Positions 45,976-55,265 of a stretch of 64,000 bases of DNA are shown here, one piece after another. This stretch comes from Ruegeria denitrificans (GTDB taxonomy: Bacteria; Pseudomonadota; Alphaproteobacteria; Rhodobacterales; Rhodobacteraceae), in NCBI RefSeq assembly GCF_001458295.1, contig NZ_CYUD01000006.1, positions 186,001 to 250,000 of the forward strand, written 5' to 3'. A program made the translations under genes and the position numbers. Within the stretch, counting starts at the first letter, position 1; the number at the start of each line of letters is the position of its first letter. The notes below the pieces were generated by a model, which worked only from the letters and a program-made list of their open reading frames with translations, searched no databases and had not been told where the DNA came from.

Positions 45976-46887
45976 ATGAATACGCAAACAAATACTGCCG
46001 TAGAGGTAACAGTGGAAATCGTACACGGCTTTGTCGACGGTGGCGCCGGAGGAAATCCCGCAGGCGTCGTCCTGGACGCTGATGAATTGAGCGAACAGGA
46101 TATGCAAGCCGTTGCGGCAAGGGTTGGATTGTCCGAAACGGCCTTTGTCTCTCGGTCTGAGACTGAAGGCTTCAAACTTGATTTCTTCACACCAAACCGG
46201 CGCATTGCTCATTGCGGTCACGCAACAATCGCCGCCTTCTCGCGCCTTGATGCGCTAGGCCGGATTCCCAATCCCAACACCTCGAAGGAGACGGTTGATG
46301 GGCCGAGGCGCATACTCATGAAAGAAGGTGCCGCCTATATGGAACAACTGGCCCCAAAATACGCGATACCAGAGGAATGGGCGGAAAAGGGTGTAAGCAT
46401 CGACGAAGTACTGAACTCCCTTGGGATCAGCAGACATCAACTTGATCAGGAGATCCCACCGGTTTTGGTCAATACCGGCAACAGTTTCATTGTTATCGGC
46501 CTCGCTTATGCCGAAGGTCTTGCCAAGGTGAAACCAGATTTCGCCAAAATCACACAAATCAGCGAACAACTGGATCTGATCGGCTATTACGTCTTTACAA
46601 CAGACCCATCAGCGACCAACCGAAACGCGACAACCCGCATGTTTGCGCCCAGATATGCGATTGAAGAAGAAGCCGCGACGGGGATGGCTGCGGGGCCTTT
46701 AGCGTGTGTATTGCACGACTTTGTCGGATCATCTCAACGATCATTTCAAATCGAACAAGGGGTGTTTATGAACCCGGCGAGTCCGAGCCTGATAAAAATC
46801 GATCTGGAAATCGATAATGGAACAATCTCTGGCCTCATGGCAGGTGGTTTCGGCAAAGTCATGTGCTCGCGTCGAATTGTTTTCTAG
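45976..46887 (+). CDS. PhzF-family epimerase/isomerase
   Basis: A 303-residue protein with the diaminopimelate-epimerase-like PhzF fold: VDGGAGGNPAGVVLDAD, LSETAFV with the expected active-site Glu, FTPNRRIAHCGHATIAAF and ATGMAAGPLACVLHDFVG. PhzF members isomerise small acids; substrate unknown. It follows the hydrolase by 55 bases and completes the LysR-linked cluster. The 318-base gap after it holds repeat-like DNA and then an IS110 element. Confidence 0.85.
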   Translation: MNTQTNTAVEVTVEIVHGFVDGGAGGNPAGVVLDADELSEQDMQAVAARVGLSETAFVSRSETEGFKLDFFTPNRRIAHCGHATIAAFSRLDALGRIPNPNTSKETVDGPRRILMKEGAAYMEQLAPKYAIPEEWAEKGVSIDEVLNSLGISRHQLDQEIPPVLVNTGNSFIVIGLAYAEGLAKVKPDFAKITQISEQLDLIGYYVFTTDPSATNRNATTRMFAPRYAIEEEAATGMAAGPLACVLHDFVGSSQRSFQIEQGVFMNPASPSLIKIDLEIDNGTISGLMAGGFGKVMCSRRIVF

Positions 46888-47205
46888 CGTGGCGCTCGCG
46901 GCGAATGGCGGGCTGCAACGCAGCAACGACGCCCATCGGGCGACGTCCGAATTGGGCCGTCCGCTGAATTTTGCAAAGTTCTCTATCTGCGGTTTCGATT
47001 TCAAGGGCGGATTTAGGTCGCATCGGGCTCATGGTTCTCTCCGGGGTCGAACGAGCCGCCCCACAATGGCGTTGGTGACGGGATGCCTTCCAAAAGTCCG
47101 CTGCGAAGTCGCCTTTTAAGGCGCATCGACTTTGCATCACGAGGTCATCCGGTCTCCGTCCCGATAGGACCAGTTTCCGCAGTTTGCGGAACTCTGTGTT
47201 TCAAA
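46888..47205. other. 318-base gap bordering the IS110 element
   Basis: No supported gene. The sequence near 46960-47000 (TTTTGCAAAGTTC... TGCGG) and 47155-47200 (CCAGTTTCCGCAGTTTGCGG) resembles degenerate pieces of the dispersed ~70-bp repeat seen elsewhere, and the right end of the insertion element is probably around 47150-47200. Exact ends cannot be fixed without a second copy. Confidence 0.4.
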
Positions 47206-48249
47206 TCATGCGGGCAAAGCCTCCTTTGTCCAGGCAAACTCGGTCCCATCTCGCCAAAGCCGGGTCAGGATGACCGCCATCTTGCGCGCAGTCGCGACCG
47301 TCGCTTTTTTGAGCCCTTTGCGTTGCACAAGCCGCATTGCCCAACCCTTCAACGGGCTGAACTTTGCGACCCGTTGGATGAGTATGTTCGCAGCCTCATA
47401 AAGCAGCTTGCGCATGCTTTGGTCACCGCGTTTAGAAATACGACCGGACCAATCGGTTTCGCCTGATTGGTAGCGTCTCGGCGTCAATCCTAGATACGCA
47501 CCGACATCCACCGCACGCCGGAAACGTGTTGCGTCGTCAATGGTGGCAATAAAGCTCAGGGCTACGATAGGCCCAACCCCAGGCACGCTTGTCAGGCGCC
47601 GTGCCAGTGGGCAATCCTTTGCATATTTTTGGATCTCGGCATCAAGGTCGGTGGTCTTATGGCAGACTGTTTCATGCACCTTGATCATCGATGCGAATAC
47701 GACCTCGAGGATCGGATCACCGGAAACAATCTCGCTCAGTTGATCGCGGAAGTCGCGTCGGCTCCGTCCTTTACGCACAACGCCAAGACGGATGCCGAAG
47801 GTTTTCAAAATGCCGCGCGCCTGACCTTCGATATCCATGCGGATGCGAACCAGACGTTCGCGGGCTGACAAGAGCAGGCGCAGCCGGTCGCTGTTCTCAC
47901 TTTTGATATGTACCTCGCGATACCAGCCGGTTCGCGCCAACTGAGCTAGCGCCTCCGCATCCGAGCGATCTGACTTGTTCATACGAGCCGACAGAGCTTT
48001 GTGTGCCGCACGGGCGTCAATACACACCACCGGCACGCCACGGCGATCAAGCTCGCGTGAGAGCCAAATGGACAGCGGCCCAGACTCATGCACGATCCGT
48101 TCAACGCAGTCAGCATTTAGATAAATCGTCTTGATGATCTCATCCGGGTCAGTCGAGCACTCACCCTCAAAAACGCGCGTGCCATCCTCTTGCAGAACAC
48201 ACACTGCGCAATTGGTCAGGGACACGTCTAAGCCAACATAGTTTTTCAT
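47206..48249 (-). CDS. IS110-family transposase
   Basis: A 347-residue DEDD transposase. The RuvC-like N-terminal domain has the first acidic residue in YVGLDVSLTNCAV and a second acidic cluster in MNKSDRSDAEALAQL; the C-terminal Tnp_20 domain has LTSVPGVGPIVAL and the catalytic Ser in RGDQSMRKLLYEAA. IS110 elements use a bridge RNA from their non-coding end to choose the target. Intact frame, so possibly active. Confidence 0.92.
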   Translation of the reverse strand: MKNYVGLDVSLTNCAVCVLQEDGTRVFEGECSTDPDEIIKTIYLNADCVERIVHESGPLSIWLSRELDRRGVPVVCIDARAAHKALSARMNKSDRSDAEALAQLARTGWYREVHIKSENSDRLRLLLSARERLVRIRMDIEGQARGILKTFGIRLGVVRKGRSRRDFRDQLSEIVSGDPILEVVFASMIKVHETVCHKTTDLDAEIQKYAKDCPLARRLTSVPGVGPIVALSFIATIDDATRFRRAVDVGAYLGLTPRRYQSGETDWSGRISKRGDQSMRKLLYEAANILIQRVAKFSPLKGWAMRLVQRKGLKKATVATARKMAVILTRLWRDGTEFAWTKEALPA

Positions 48250-48429
48250 GGCTGTCTCTCCTTCAGCTCAAGGTTTTCGAGATACGACAATAGCCGTTCT
48301 CACTGCCCTTGAAGCCGGATGCTCAGCAGATACGCCATGTCCGCTGTCTGCGCGTCACTGACATTGGTGCTTTCAGCAGCTTCGGTTGGTTTGGGCTCAA
48401 TATTGCCGTTCTCTGCGGATTGCATGGTT
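47206..48429 (-). mobile_element. IS110-type insertion element, approximate extent
   Basis: Encloses the transposase gene and its 5' non-coding end (48250-48429), the part where IS110-group elements encode a bridge RNA. Ends cannot be seen: this group lacks terminal inverted repeats and no second copy is in the window. The right boundary is set just before a dispersed repeat copy at 48430. Confidence 0.5.
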
Positions 48430-48500
48430 GGCGGGTCGCAGCCCTAAGCAGACATTCTCAACATGCCTTTGCATTCTCTTAGATGCGGACAAAGCTGTCG
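48430..48500 (+). repeat. Dispersed intergenic repeat, copy A
   Basis: GGCGGGTCGCAGCCCTAAGC followed by ACATTCTCAACATGC, a TTTGCA core, and GATGCGGACAAAGCTG. It shares the CAGCCC ... ACATTC ... TTTGCA ... GCGGACAAAGC frame with copies B to E, all in gene-free DNA. Origin unknown; looks like a decayed small mobile or structured element. Confidence 0.6.
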
Positions 48501-48550
48501 TTCTTCGAATCTCTAAAGACGAAATAGAAAATGCGTGATAGCTCCAGATT

Positions 48551-49477
48551 ATGGCAACGACATCTGCGCGAAATCGACCGTCCATCCCTTACGCATTTGC
48601 GGTTTTTGGTGTTCTTTTTGCTTCAATCTGTTTCGGACTGGTTCCCTATTTCAGCCGCAACCTGACCGAACAGGGCGTCGCACCCTATGCAGTCGCATTT
48701 TATCGCTACATTGTTGCGGCGGTTCTTCTGCTTCCTGTTTTCATTTTGCACCGAAAAGAATGGCGAGAGATCACTTGGGGCCTTTCAGCTGGAGCCGTAA
48801 TGGGGCTTGGGTGGATCGGGTATGTAACGGCGCTGGAGAAGTTGCCCGCATCGACAGTGGGTGTGCTTTACATGACCTATCCAGTATTCACTCTGGTCAT
48901 TGCCTGGGCCGTGTTCGCCGATGCACCAACGAGGCGCGCATTGTTGGCCGCTGGTCTAATTGTGTTGGCAGCCGTCATTGCTGGCTCGCCTGCATCAGTG
49001 CCTGCGGAGCATCTACCAACTCTGCTGCTATCCCTTGCCGCCCCATTTGGGTTTGGCTTCGGAATCTGCGTTCTCGTACACAGGTTGGCACGGATCGCGC
49101 CGTTGGCACGCATCGCGTCAGTTTCTCTGGGGTCTGTTCTGGGCCTCGCGCCGCTCATCCTTGGGGCTGAAGCTGGAGAGCTGCTCCCAGAGGAACAATC
49201 CGATTGGCTTCTCATAGTTGGTATTGGACTTGTCACTGCGTTCGTACCCCAACTTATCTACACGATCTGCTCGCCCGTAATTGGCGCTTCTCAAACTGCG
49301 GTGATCGGAAGCATCGAGTTACCCACTATGTTTGCTGTGGGCTTTCTAGCCTTTGGCGAAACCATCACTTTACCTCAAGCCTTGGCATGTGCGTTAGTTC
49401 TGGGTGCAATCGCGATCACTAGAAGCCGCAAGACGCGCACAGTATCTGCCGTTCTCGCGAAATCGCCGAAGCAGTAG
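48551..49477 (+). CDS. EamA/DMT-superfamily transporter
   Basis: A 308-residue protein with about ten transmembrane helices in two EamA repeats. Characteristic segments: YFSRNLTEQGVAPYAVAFYRYIVAA in the first repeat and IGASQTAVIGSIELPTMFAVGFLAFGE in the second. Such permeases export metabolites or amino-acid derivatives. Substrate unknown. Between an IS element and a repeat copy. Confidence 0.86.
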   Translation: MATTSARNRPSIPYAFAVFGVLFASICFGLVPYFSRNLTEQGVAPYAVAFYRYIVAAVLLLPVFILHRKEWREITWGLSAGAVMGLGWIGYVTALEKLPASTVGVLYMTYPVFTLVIAWAVFADAPTRRALLAAGLIVLAAVIAGSPASVPAEHLPTLLLSLAAPFGFGFGICVLVHRLARIAPLARIASVSLGSVLGLAPLILGAEAGELLPEEQSDWLLIVGIGLVTAFVPQLIYTICSPVIGASQTAVIGSIELPTMFAVGFLAFGETITLPQALACALVLGAIAITRSRKTRTVSAVLAKSPKQ

Positions 49478-49521
49478 TACCGGGCTCAGATTTACTATTT
49501 TCTAAAATCAGTTTGATAGAC

Positions 49522-49584
49522 TGGTGGCAGCCCAAACCGGACTTTCGTCACGGGACTTTGCAATTTCCGAGATGCGGACAAAGC
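49522..49584 (+). repeat. Dispersed intergenic repeat, copy B
   Basis: TGGTGGCAGCCCAAACCGGA with CTTTCG, a GACTTTGCAATTTC core and GATGCGGACAAAGC. Closest in sequence to copy C. Confidence 0.7.
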
Positions 49585-49589
49585 AAACC

Positions 49590-50015
49590 TCAGTATTCTT
49601 TGCAGGCAACAAGTTGTTTTCTTAGTGCTTCCTCGTCCTGCAACCCCCAGAACTCGGCCAGCCTGCCATCTTTGACCTTGTAGATACTAATTATCTTGAA
49701 TTCGACGCGATTGCCGCTGGCTGGAAACCCTAGCCATTCACCTGCGTGGGTTGCTGTAAGAGTTTTATAAGCCACAACCGTATCGCCTTCAGCAATCAGC
49801 TTCTCAACATCTGCGTGTAAGTCCGGGAAAGCCCCCAGGAAAACAGCATATCCTTGCTTTAGTCCCTCAATCCCGCCAACGAACGCACCGCCCCCGCTTG
49901 CAGTATGATCAATGAAGTCTTCGGCAAAAACGTCAGCGATTACCTCAAGTGAGTGACCATTTTGAATTTCGTCAATGTAGCGTTGTACAACTGCTTTATT
50001 GGCTTCGGTATCCAA
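49590..50015 (-). CDS. SnoaL/ester-cyclase-like protein
   Basis: A 141-residue protein with the SnoaL pattern: VQRYIDEIQNGHSLEVIADVFAEDFIDH near the N-terminus, GGIEGLKQGYAVFLGAFPDLHADVEKLIAEGDTV and GEWLGFPASGNRVEFKIISIYKVKDGRLAEFW. The family consists of NTF2-fold cyclases and uncharacterised relatives. The TTG at 50015 (LDTEANKAVV) has GGGA upstream; a TTG at 50081 is an alternative. Confidence 0.8.
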   Translation of the reverse strand: MDTEANKAVVQRYIDEIQNGHSLEVIADVFAEDFIDHTASGGGAFVGGIEGLKQGYAVFLGAFPDLHADVEKLIAEGDTVVAYKTLTATHAGEWLGFPASGNRVEFKIISIYKVKDGRLAEFWGLQDEEALRKQLVACKEY

Positions 50016-50137
50016 GTTTCCCAAACCGACCCCCTTTTGCCTGTTCAACACAATGAGGCCGATTGAAGTGGATTTAGTCAATGCTTCCTGCTTATTCGAA
50101 GGTTTGCTCTCGGTTCTCTGAGCTATTGATGAGCGAC

Positions 50138-50200
50138 TGGTGGCAGCCCAAAATGGACATTCGCAACTAGACTTTGCAGTTTCGTAGAGCGCAACAAAGC
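50138..50200 (+). repeat. Dispersed intergenic repeat, copy C
   Basis: TGGTGGCAGCCCAAAATGGA followed by CATTCGC, GACTTTGCAGTTTC and a terminal CAACAAAGC. About 80% identical by eye to copy B. Confidence 0.7.
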
Positions 50201-50228
50201 GGCCATAAACCCAACTCGCCGAAATAGG

Positions 50229-51110
50229 TTATTTTCTGCGAGCCGCGGCTATTCCTAGAATGAACTCCAATATCGCGTTGGCCAACAAGTCCGGCCTTTG
50301 TACCGGTGCGCCATGGCTCACACTCGGCACCATCACCAGTTTTGCGCCACCAATATTTTCGTTCGTGTACTCCGCCATCAGCCGATACTGATCCAATGAT
50401 TTTTCTCCGTACAAGATCAAGGTCGGGCAACTGATATTGGTGAACTCTTGAAACGAAAGCGGTTCGGCCGATTCCGCGTTTAAATCGGGCAGCATCGTAT
50501 GGCGATTTTCCAAATGCACTTTTTGAATATCCGGGTGGAGCTCAAAAAATTCACCTGCTTGCATGCTGTAGACGGCCTCAAGACCAACTCTCATCCCGCG
50601 CTCCAGATCACCGTTTTCTGCCAACTCATATGCCGGTTCTAGACGGTTCCACGCGACCTCGCGCGCAGTCTTCAGCGGCCCACTTTCTGTTGGTGGCTCA
50701 CATTCAAATGATGGTTCAAAGATAGCAAGTGAAAGGACACGTTCAGGTTTTGTTGCAGCTGCGCGAAGCAAGATGCCCCCCGCATACGACCAACCTACAA
50801 TATGAACGGGCTCTTCCAGCGCGTCCAAAATATCGATTAGATCTTCCGTATGAACTCGGCGTGCGAATGGCTTATCGCCTGGCCATTTCCAATCCCCGAA
50901 ATGACGCTGGGTGATGGCCAGGAATTTTGCTTTTTGAGATACCGGCTGCCAAAAGCCACACCAAATCCGGTGATCGGCCCATGCTCCGTGCACAAACAAA
51001 ATGGGCGCACCGAGACCAACTGCCACCAAAGGAAATCTCGTTCCATTGACTACAAATGACCTCGGAGCAGGCATACCCGCTAAGTCGACTACGTTTGAAC
51101 TTGGTTCCAT
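50229..51110 (-). CDS. Alpha/beta hydrolase
   Basis: A 293-residue hydrolase: LFVHGAWADHRIW (oxyanion loop), VGWSYAGGILLRAAA as the nucleophile elbow (Ser in GWSYAG) and SVSHGAPVQRPDLLANAI holding the catalytic His. No signal peptide from ATG 51110; an upstream ATG at 51146 would add 12 residues. Substrate unknown. Confidence 0.85.
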   Translation of the reverse strand: MEPSSNVVDLAGMPAPRSFVVNGTRFPLVAVGLGAPILFVHGAWADHRIWCGFWQPVSQKAKFLAITQRHFGDWKWPGDKPFARRVHTEDLIDILDALEEPVHIVGWSYAGGILLRAAATKPERVLSLAIFEPSFECEPPTESGPLKTAREVAWNRLEPAYELAENGDLERGMRVGLEAVYSMQAGEFFELHPDIQKVHLENRHTMLPDLNAESAEPLSFQEFTNISCPTLILYGEKSLDQYRLMAEYTNENIGGAKLVMVPSVSHGAPVQRPDLLANAILEFILGIAAARRK

Positions 51111-51237
51111 TTTGAACAGCCTAATCAATGAAAGTCGGGCGGGCAATTTTCCGATTTCAGCGGTAGTCTAACACGCGCTCCAGCTTGAGTCCGCATTGTG
51201 ACTCAGAATTCCCGTTCCCTGCGATGAGAATGATTGA

Positions 51238-51305
51238 CAGCTCGCAGCCCAACCCAAACATTCACCAACAAGCTTTTCAGTCTTTGAGCTACGGGCGAAG
51301 CGGAC
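51238..51305 (+). repeat. Dispersed intergenic repeat, copy D
   Basis: CAGCTCGCAGCCCAACCCAA followed by ACATTCACC, CTTTTCAGTCTTTGAG and GGGCGAAGCGGAC. More degenerate than B and C. It sits in the 515-base gap 51111-51625, which otherwise contains no supported gene. Confidence 0.55.
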
Positions 51306-51625
51306 ATCGAAATTGCTCAGATTAACGGTCTCTCACCAGTGAACAGCCTGGTCCAAAATAGATCACCGATTTCCACATCTCATCCGTGACTTTGCAGTTG
51401 CCGGTTCCTCTTCCTTGGTCGTCTGTTGGGCTGAGTTCTCCTGAGGCAGACCTTTTCGGAAACGTCGGTTTGTCAGTGTCAAAAAATATACTCCAAACTG
51501 CGTTCATCCTCGCTATTACCTCCAGCAAGCTACGTACCCTTGAAGACTGCGCGACATTTTTCGTTGGGCGTGAGTGGCGGAAAGGCTAAAAAAGGGGTAA
51601 ATTCACCACTTTGGGAATTTTGCCG

Positions 51626-52639
51626 ATGCCATTTTCGGTTCAGATCGTTGCCACCCCCGAAACCAGCGCCTCCAGCGTGTTTGGCCTGTATGACACTTTG
51701 GTGGCCGCAGGGCGGGACTGGGAACATTTGGTGAGCGGCGAGGAGCCTACCCCGGTATTTGACGTCAGCCTTGTTGGCCCTGACGCCGAGGGATTTCGTT
51801 GCGGAAGTGGCGTGTGGATCGCGCCAGACCAGACATTTAAGAACGCAGACGACGCTGATATTGTTGTCGTACCTGGACTGACTCTTTCACCGCACGACCG
51901 GCTCGACCCCACTCAACATCCTTGTTTAGCGTGGCTTGCTAAGCGCGACTTGGCCAAGACGCGTATTGTGTCAGCCTGTACAGGGGCGGTCTATCTGGCG
52001 GAAATTGGTATTCTGGATGGGGTTGAAGCAACCACACATTGGGCTTGGGAAGGCCTTTTTCGAAGGTTTTACCCAAATGTGCGGCTTCGCATCGACCGCG
52101 GCCTTTGCTTTGCTGATGCGTCTCGCGGGCCTGTAACGTCGGGTGGGACAACCGGGTGGCAGGAACTCGCTACGTTCCTGATCGCGCATTACGGCGGCAC
52201 GCAAAGGGCGGTACGGGCAGCAAAAGTCTGGCTTATGGCCAACCGCGGAGAACTTCAGTCACCATTCAGTTCAATGATCACTACGGCACCTCATGCTGAC
52301 GCCATTATCTCACGGGCTCAGTTATGGATTTCCGACAATTACGCCATCGACAACCCAGTCGCAGAAATGGCTAAACGTTCCGGGTTGCCGCCAACTACGT
52401 TTGCACGACGCTTTCGCAAAGCAACGAGTAAGTCACCGCAAGATTACGTTTTGGCGCTGCGTATTGAAGAGGCCCGTCAGTTGCTTGAAACTACCGACTG
52501 CTCCGTGGTGGAGGTCGGAGAAGCAGTCGGATATGCCGATACGCCGTCGTTTAGGAGGTTGTTCAAGCGAAAGACTGGATTGACCCCTGTCGAACATCGC
52601 AAAATGTTCGGCCAGTCTCGATTTTCTAGCTACTCCTGA
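51626..52639 (+). CDS. GlxA/DJ-1-type AraC regulator
   Basis: A 337-residue protein. The N-terminal ~190 residues form a DJ-1/PfpI-like domain (QIVATPETSASSVFGLYDTL, DIVVVPGLTLSPHDR, with the Cys in RIVSACTGAVYLAE at the nucleophile position), and the C-terminal part is an AraC double HTH (MAKRSGLPPTTFARRFRKAT and SVVEVGEAVGYADTPSFRRLF). Resembles GlxA/CdhR regulators of quaternary amines. ATG 51626 has GGGA upstream. Confidence 0.9.
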   Translation: MPFSVQIVATPETSASSVFGLYDTLVAAGRDWEHLVSGEEPTPVFDVSLVGPDAEGFRCGSGVWIAPDQTFKNADDADIVVVPGLTLSPHDRLDPTQHPCLAWLAKRDLAKTRIVSACTGAVYLAEIGILDGVEATTHWAWEGLFRRFYPNVRLRIDRGLCFADASRGPVTSGGTTGWQELATFLIAHYGGTQRAVRAAKVWLMANRGELQSPFSSMITTAPHADAIISRAQLWISDNYAIDNPVAEMAKRSGLPPTTFARRFRKATSKSPQDYVLALRIEEARQLLETTDCSVVEVGEAVGYADTPSFRRLFKRKTGLTPVEHRKMFGQSRFSSYS

Positions 52640-52771
52640 CGGACGGCGTTCAAGATTGGAATTCCTATTGAACCCTAAGGGTTCGAAGCAGTTATTTGGT
52701 GGCTCTATGATTAAGGTGTATTGGAGAACTCGGTCGCTGCCGTAGTTATTTCCAACCGGAAAGGAAACAGA

Positions 52772-53587
52772 TTGGCTGATATCTTCCAAGCACTCGATCA
52801 ATTGGATCGTGAAAGCGTGCAGAAAATCGCGGATCGTCTTGAATTTCGAGGCACCTTTCCTCCATTTGTTGCAATGCGAGAGCGGTATTTCGACCGGCTG
52901 CAACTGGAACAGCGCCGCAATGTGCTCGATATGGGTTGTGGCACGGGCGTCGTCACGCGAGCGCTTGCGGCTAGGCTACCTTCAAGCGCCACTTTGACCG
53001 GGAGCGATTTTTCGGCCGATTTTATCGAATTTGCACGCCAGTACGCCGCCGCCGAAGGGCTACAAGACCGGCTTTCTTTCGAATTGGCCGACAGTCACGC
53101 AACAAAAGAATCCGCTGACAAATTTGATCTCGTTGTGCTCCATACACTCGTCAGTCACGTGGTAGATCCGTCCCAGGTTCTTAAGGAAGCAGCCCGCCTC
53201 ACTTCGCCTGGCGGGCGGATTGCAGTGTTTGACGGCGACTACGCCTCGATCACTTTTGGTGCCGGCGACCCCGCGTTGAACGAAATCGCGCTTCAAGGCC
53301 TGTTGAAGACGGTGGTGGCCAACCCCCATGTCATGCGTCAGTTTCCTGAAATCATCGCTGGCACGGGTCTGGAAGTCGTTGACTTTCTGCCTGAAATTCT
53401 GGCCGAGGCAGGTGAGGCCGAATTCTTTAAGAGTATGCTGGATAGCTACTCTGGGGCGATGGTGGCGGCGGGACATCTGGATCAGGACAGCGCACAGCGA
53501 TGGTCGGCGACACATCTTGATGCCTCCGAAAGGGGCACGTTTTTCGGGTCGTGCAACTTCATGACCTATGTTTTGCGAAAGGCCTGA
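52772..53587 (+). CDS. Class I SAM-dependent methyltransferase
   Basis: A 271-residue methyltransferase with motif I LDMGCGTGVVTRAL and acidic motif II GSDFSADFIEFA; the second half has the expected VLHTLVSHVVDPSQVLKEA post-motif region. The start is uncertain: TTG 52772 has AAAGGAAACAG upstream; a TTG at 52721 is longer. Substrate unknown. Co-directional with the GlxA-like gene. Confidence 0.8.
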   Translation: MADIFQALDQLDRESVQKIADRLEFRGTFPPFVAMRERYFDRLQLEQRRNVLDMGCGTGVVTRALAARLPSSATLTGSDFSADFIEFARQYAAAEGLQDRLSFELADSHATKESADKFDLVVLHTLVSHVVDPSQVLKEAARLTSPGGRIAVFDGDYASITFGAGDPALNEIALQGLLKTVVANPHVMRQFPEIIAGTGLEVVDFLPEILAEAGEAEFFKSMLDSYSGAMVAAGHLDQDSAQRWSATHLDASERGTFFGSCNFMTYVLRKA

Positions 53588-53747
53588 AAGTCACGTCATC
53601 GTAGTCAACTGATTGTGGAAGCGGAGCGATATCCGCATGGCTGGCACTTCCGACCTTGGTGTGCAGCGCAGCTTAGATCCCGAACGATCCCAAAGTGGGC
53701 GCTCGCTTCGTCGCGGTGAACGCCTACGAGATTTGCCTATTGAGCCT

Positions 53748-54563
53748 TTAGGTTGGCGCGCGTCCTGTCACAACGAACTGCGGCGACACCAGTATGTATT
53801 TTCCATCTGACAGGGCCTGCTCAAGTTGCTCGACGACCTGGTCGATTTCAGATGCGCCCAAGTTGCCGCTTTCGAGGGCGTATCTTGCCATGTTGCGCAC
53901 CATCCCCAACAGTCGCCCTTCAACGTCTGCATTCGCAAAGATCGAAATCTGGATGTCTTCGAGACCCGCTGCGCTGAATGCGCCGTACAAACGCCTTCCC
54001 ATGTCTGAGTTGCGACAGGCATGCGACGCCGCCTTTACAAAAGCCAGCCACAGGTCATGCTCGACGGGCTCAGCAACCATCATATACCAATCCCCTTCAA
54101 TCGCATGCGCCAAACCTCCCGGCCGAAGCACGCGGCGAAACTCCCTAAGCGTCTCAATGGGGTTGTCGACATACATGATGGCGTTGCGGGCGGTAATCCG
54201 GTCCAGAGAGTCGCTGTTGAGCGGAAGGGAAACACCTTCGCTTTGATGTGTTGTTACGCGATCAGCGACACCAGCTTTGACTGCATTCTGGTTCGCTATT
54301 GCAAGGAACTCGGAGTTTATGTCGATGGCGTGGACATGCCCGTCTTCGCCCACGCGTTTGGCAATCTCCACTGCTACTTTTCCCGGACCGCAGCCAAAGT
54401 CTGCAACTGTCTGACCCTTCGAAATCTTAGCAGCAGCGTAGAGCGCCGCCGCTGCGTCGTCCCACTGGAAGCCGTCCTTGTAGGCCGACATGCGTTCGGG
54501 CTCAATGTCGCGCCAGTGCGCTTTGTAAAATGGTTCGTCCACCACTGCCCAACCGTTCACCAT
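53748..54563 (-). CDS. Class I SAM-dependent methyltransferase
   Basis: A 271-residue protein with motif I VADFGCGPGKVAVEIAKRVG and AIDINSEFLAIAN, followed by DRITARNAIMYVDNPIETLREFRRVLRPGG, a UbiE/menaquinone-like post-motif pattern. N-terminal FYKAHWRDIEPERMSAYKDGFQWD resembles the arsenite/quinone methyltransferase group. Substrate unknown. Isolated gene with 160 bases of plain DNA after the previous gene. Confidence 0.82.
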   Translation of the reverse strand: MVNGWAVVDEPFYKAHWRDIEPERMSAYKDGFQWDDAAAALYAAAKISKGQTVADFGCGPGKVAVEIAKRVGEDGHVHAIDINSEFLAIANQNAVKAGVADRVTTHQSEGVSLPLNSDSLDRITARNAIMYVDNPIETLREFRRVLRPGGLAHAIEGDWYMMVAEPVEHDLWLAFVKAASHACRNSDMGRRLYGAFSAAGLEDIQISIFANADVEGRLLGMVRNMARYALESGNLGASEIDQVVEQLEQALSDGKYILVSPQFVVTGRAPT

Positions 54564-54749
54564 AGTTTGGGAATAACATTAACACGACGCACCAGCCCAC
54601 GACAGCATAGCCTGCTTAAGGGTCATTGGAGCCATTCACTGCGAACGTTCGAATAGAGTGAGATCACAAGTCGCGCAACAAAACAGCCGTTCGCTTTTTG
54701 CGGAACTCCTGCCCTATGATAAGGCATCTAGCAGGATTAGGGGAATATC

Positions 54750-55154
54750 ATGATTTGGACCGGAGGATGCCTTTGCGGAGCCATTCGATATAAAGCCGCG
54801 TCAGATCCGATTTGGGCCGGGCATTGTCACTGCAAGAATTGCCAAAGATGGACTGGTTCACCGGCGTTCACCGGTGCTTGTTTTTTACCGGGTGAATTTG
54901 AATGGGTTAAAGGAAAGCCGACATTTTACCGGTCATCCGAAGATGTTTTACGAGGCTTCTGTAAAAATTGCGCGAGCCCGCTCTCATTCCATCGCGGTAA
55001 TATTAGAGTGACTGTCACAGCCGGAACGTTGGATCATCCAGAATTGCTTGAGCCAACATTTCATGTCTGTTCGGAAAGCGAACTGCCCTGGGCTCATTTC
55101 GATGATGACCTGCCGCGCCACGATGGTTTTGTTTTAGACGGCGGGAATACCTGA
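54750..55154 (+). CDS. GFA-family (glutathione-dependent formaldehyde-activating type) protein
   Basis: A 134-residue zinc protein with the full GFA cysteine set: CLCG (Cys7, Cys9), HCHCKNC (Cys26, 28, 31) and FCKNCASP (Cys71, 74). Family members bind two zincs and catalyse or assist S-hydroxymethylglutathione formation or related C1 detoxification; many are uncharacterised. TTAGGGGAATATC precedes the ATG. Confidence 0.9.
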   Translation: MIWTGGCLCGAIRYKAASDPIWAGHCHCKNCQRWTGSPAFTGACFLPGEFEWVKGKPTFYRSSEDVLRGFCKNCASPLSFHRGNIRVTVTAGTLDHPELLEPTFHVCSESELPWAHFDDDLPRHDGFVLDGGNT

Positions 55155-55265
55155 TGGCTGCTTGTCCGCATTGGCTCTAAGCCCACCTGACCCTAAGATT
55201 GTTTGGGGCCCAGTTTTAACTAGAAACCGACCTATGAGGTTGAGTATCGCGGGAATCACCCAAGG

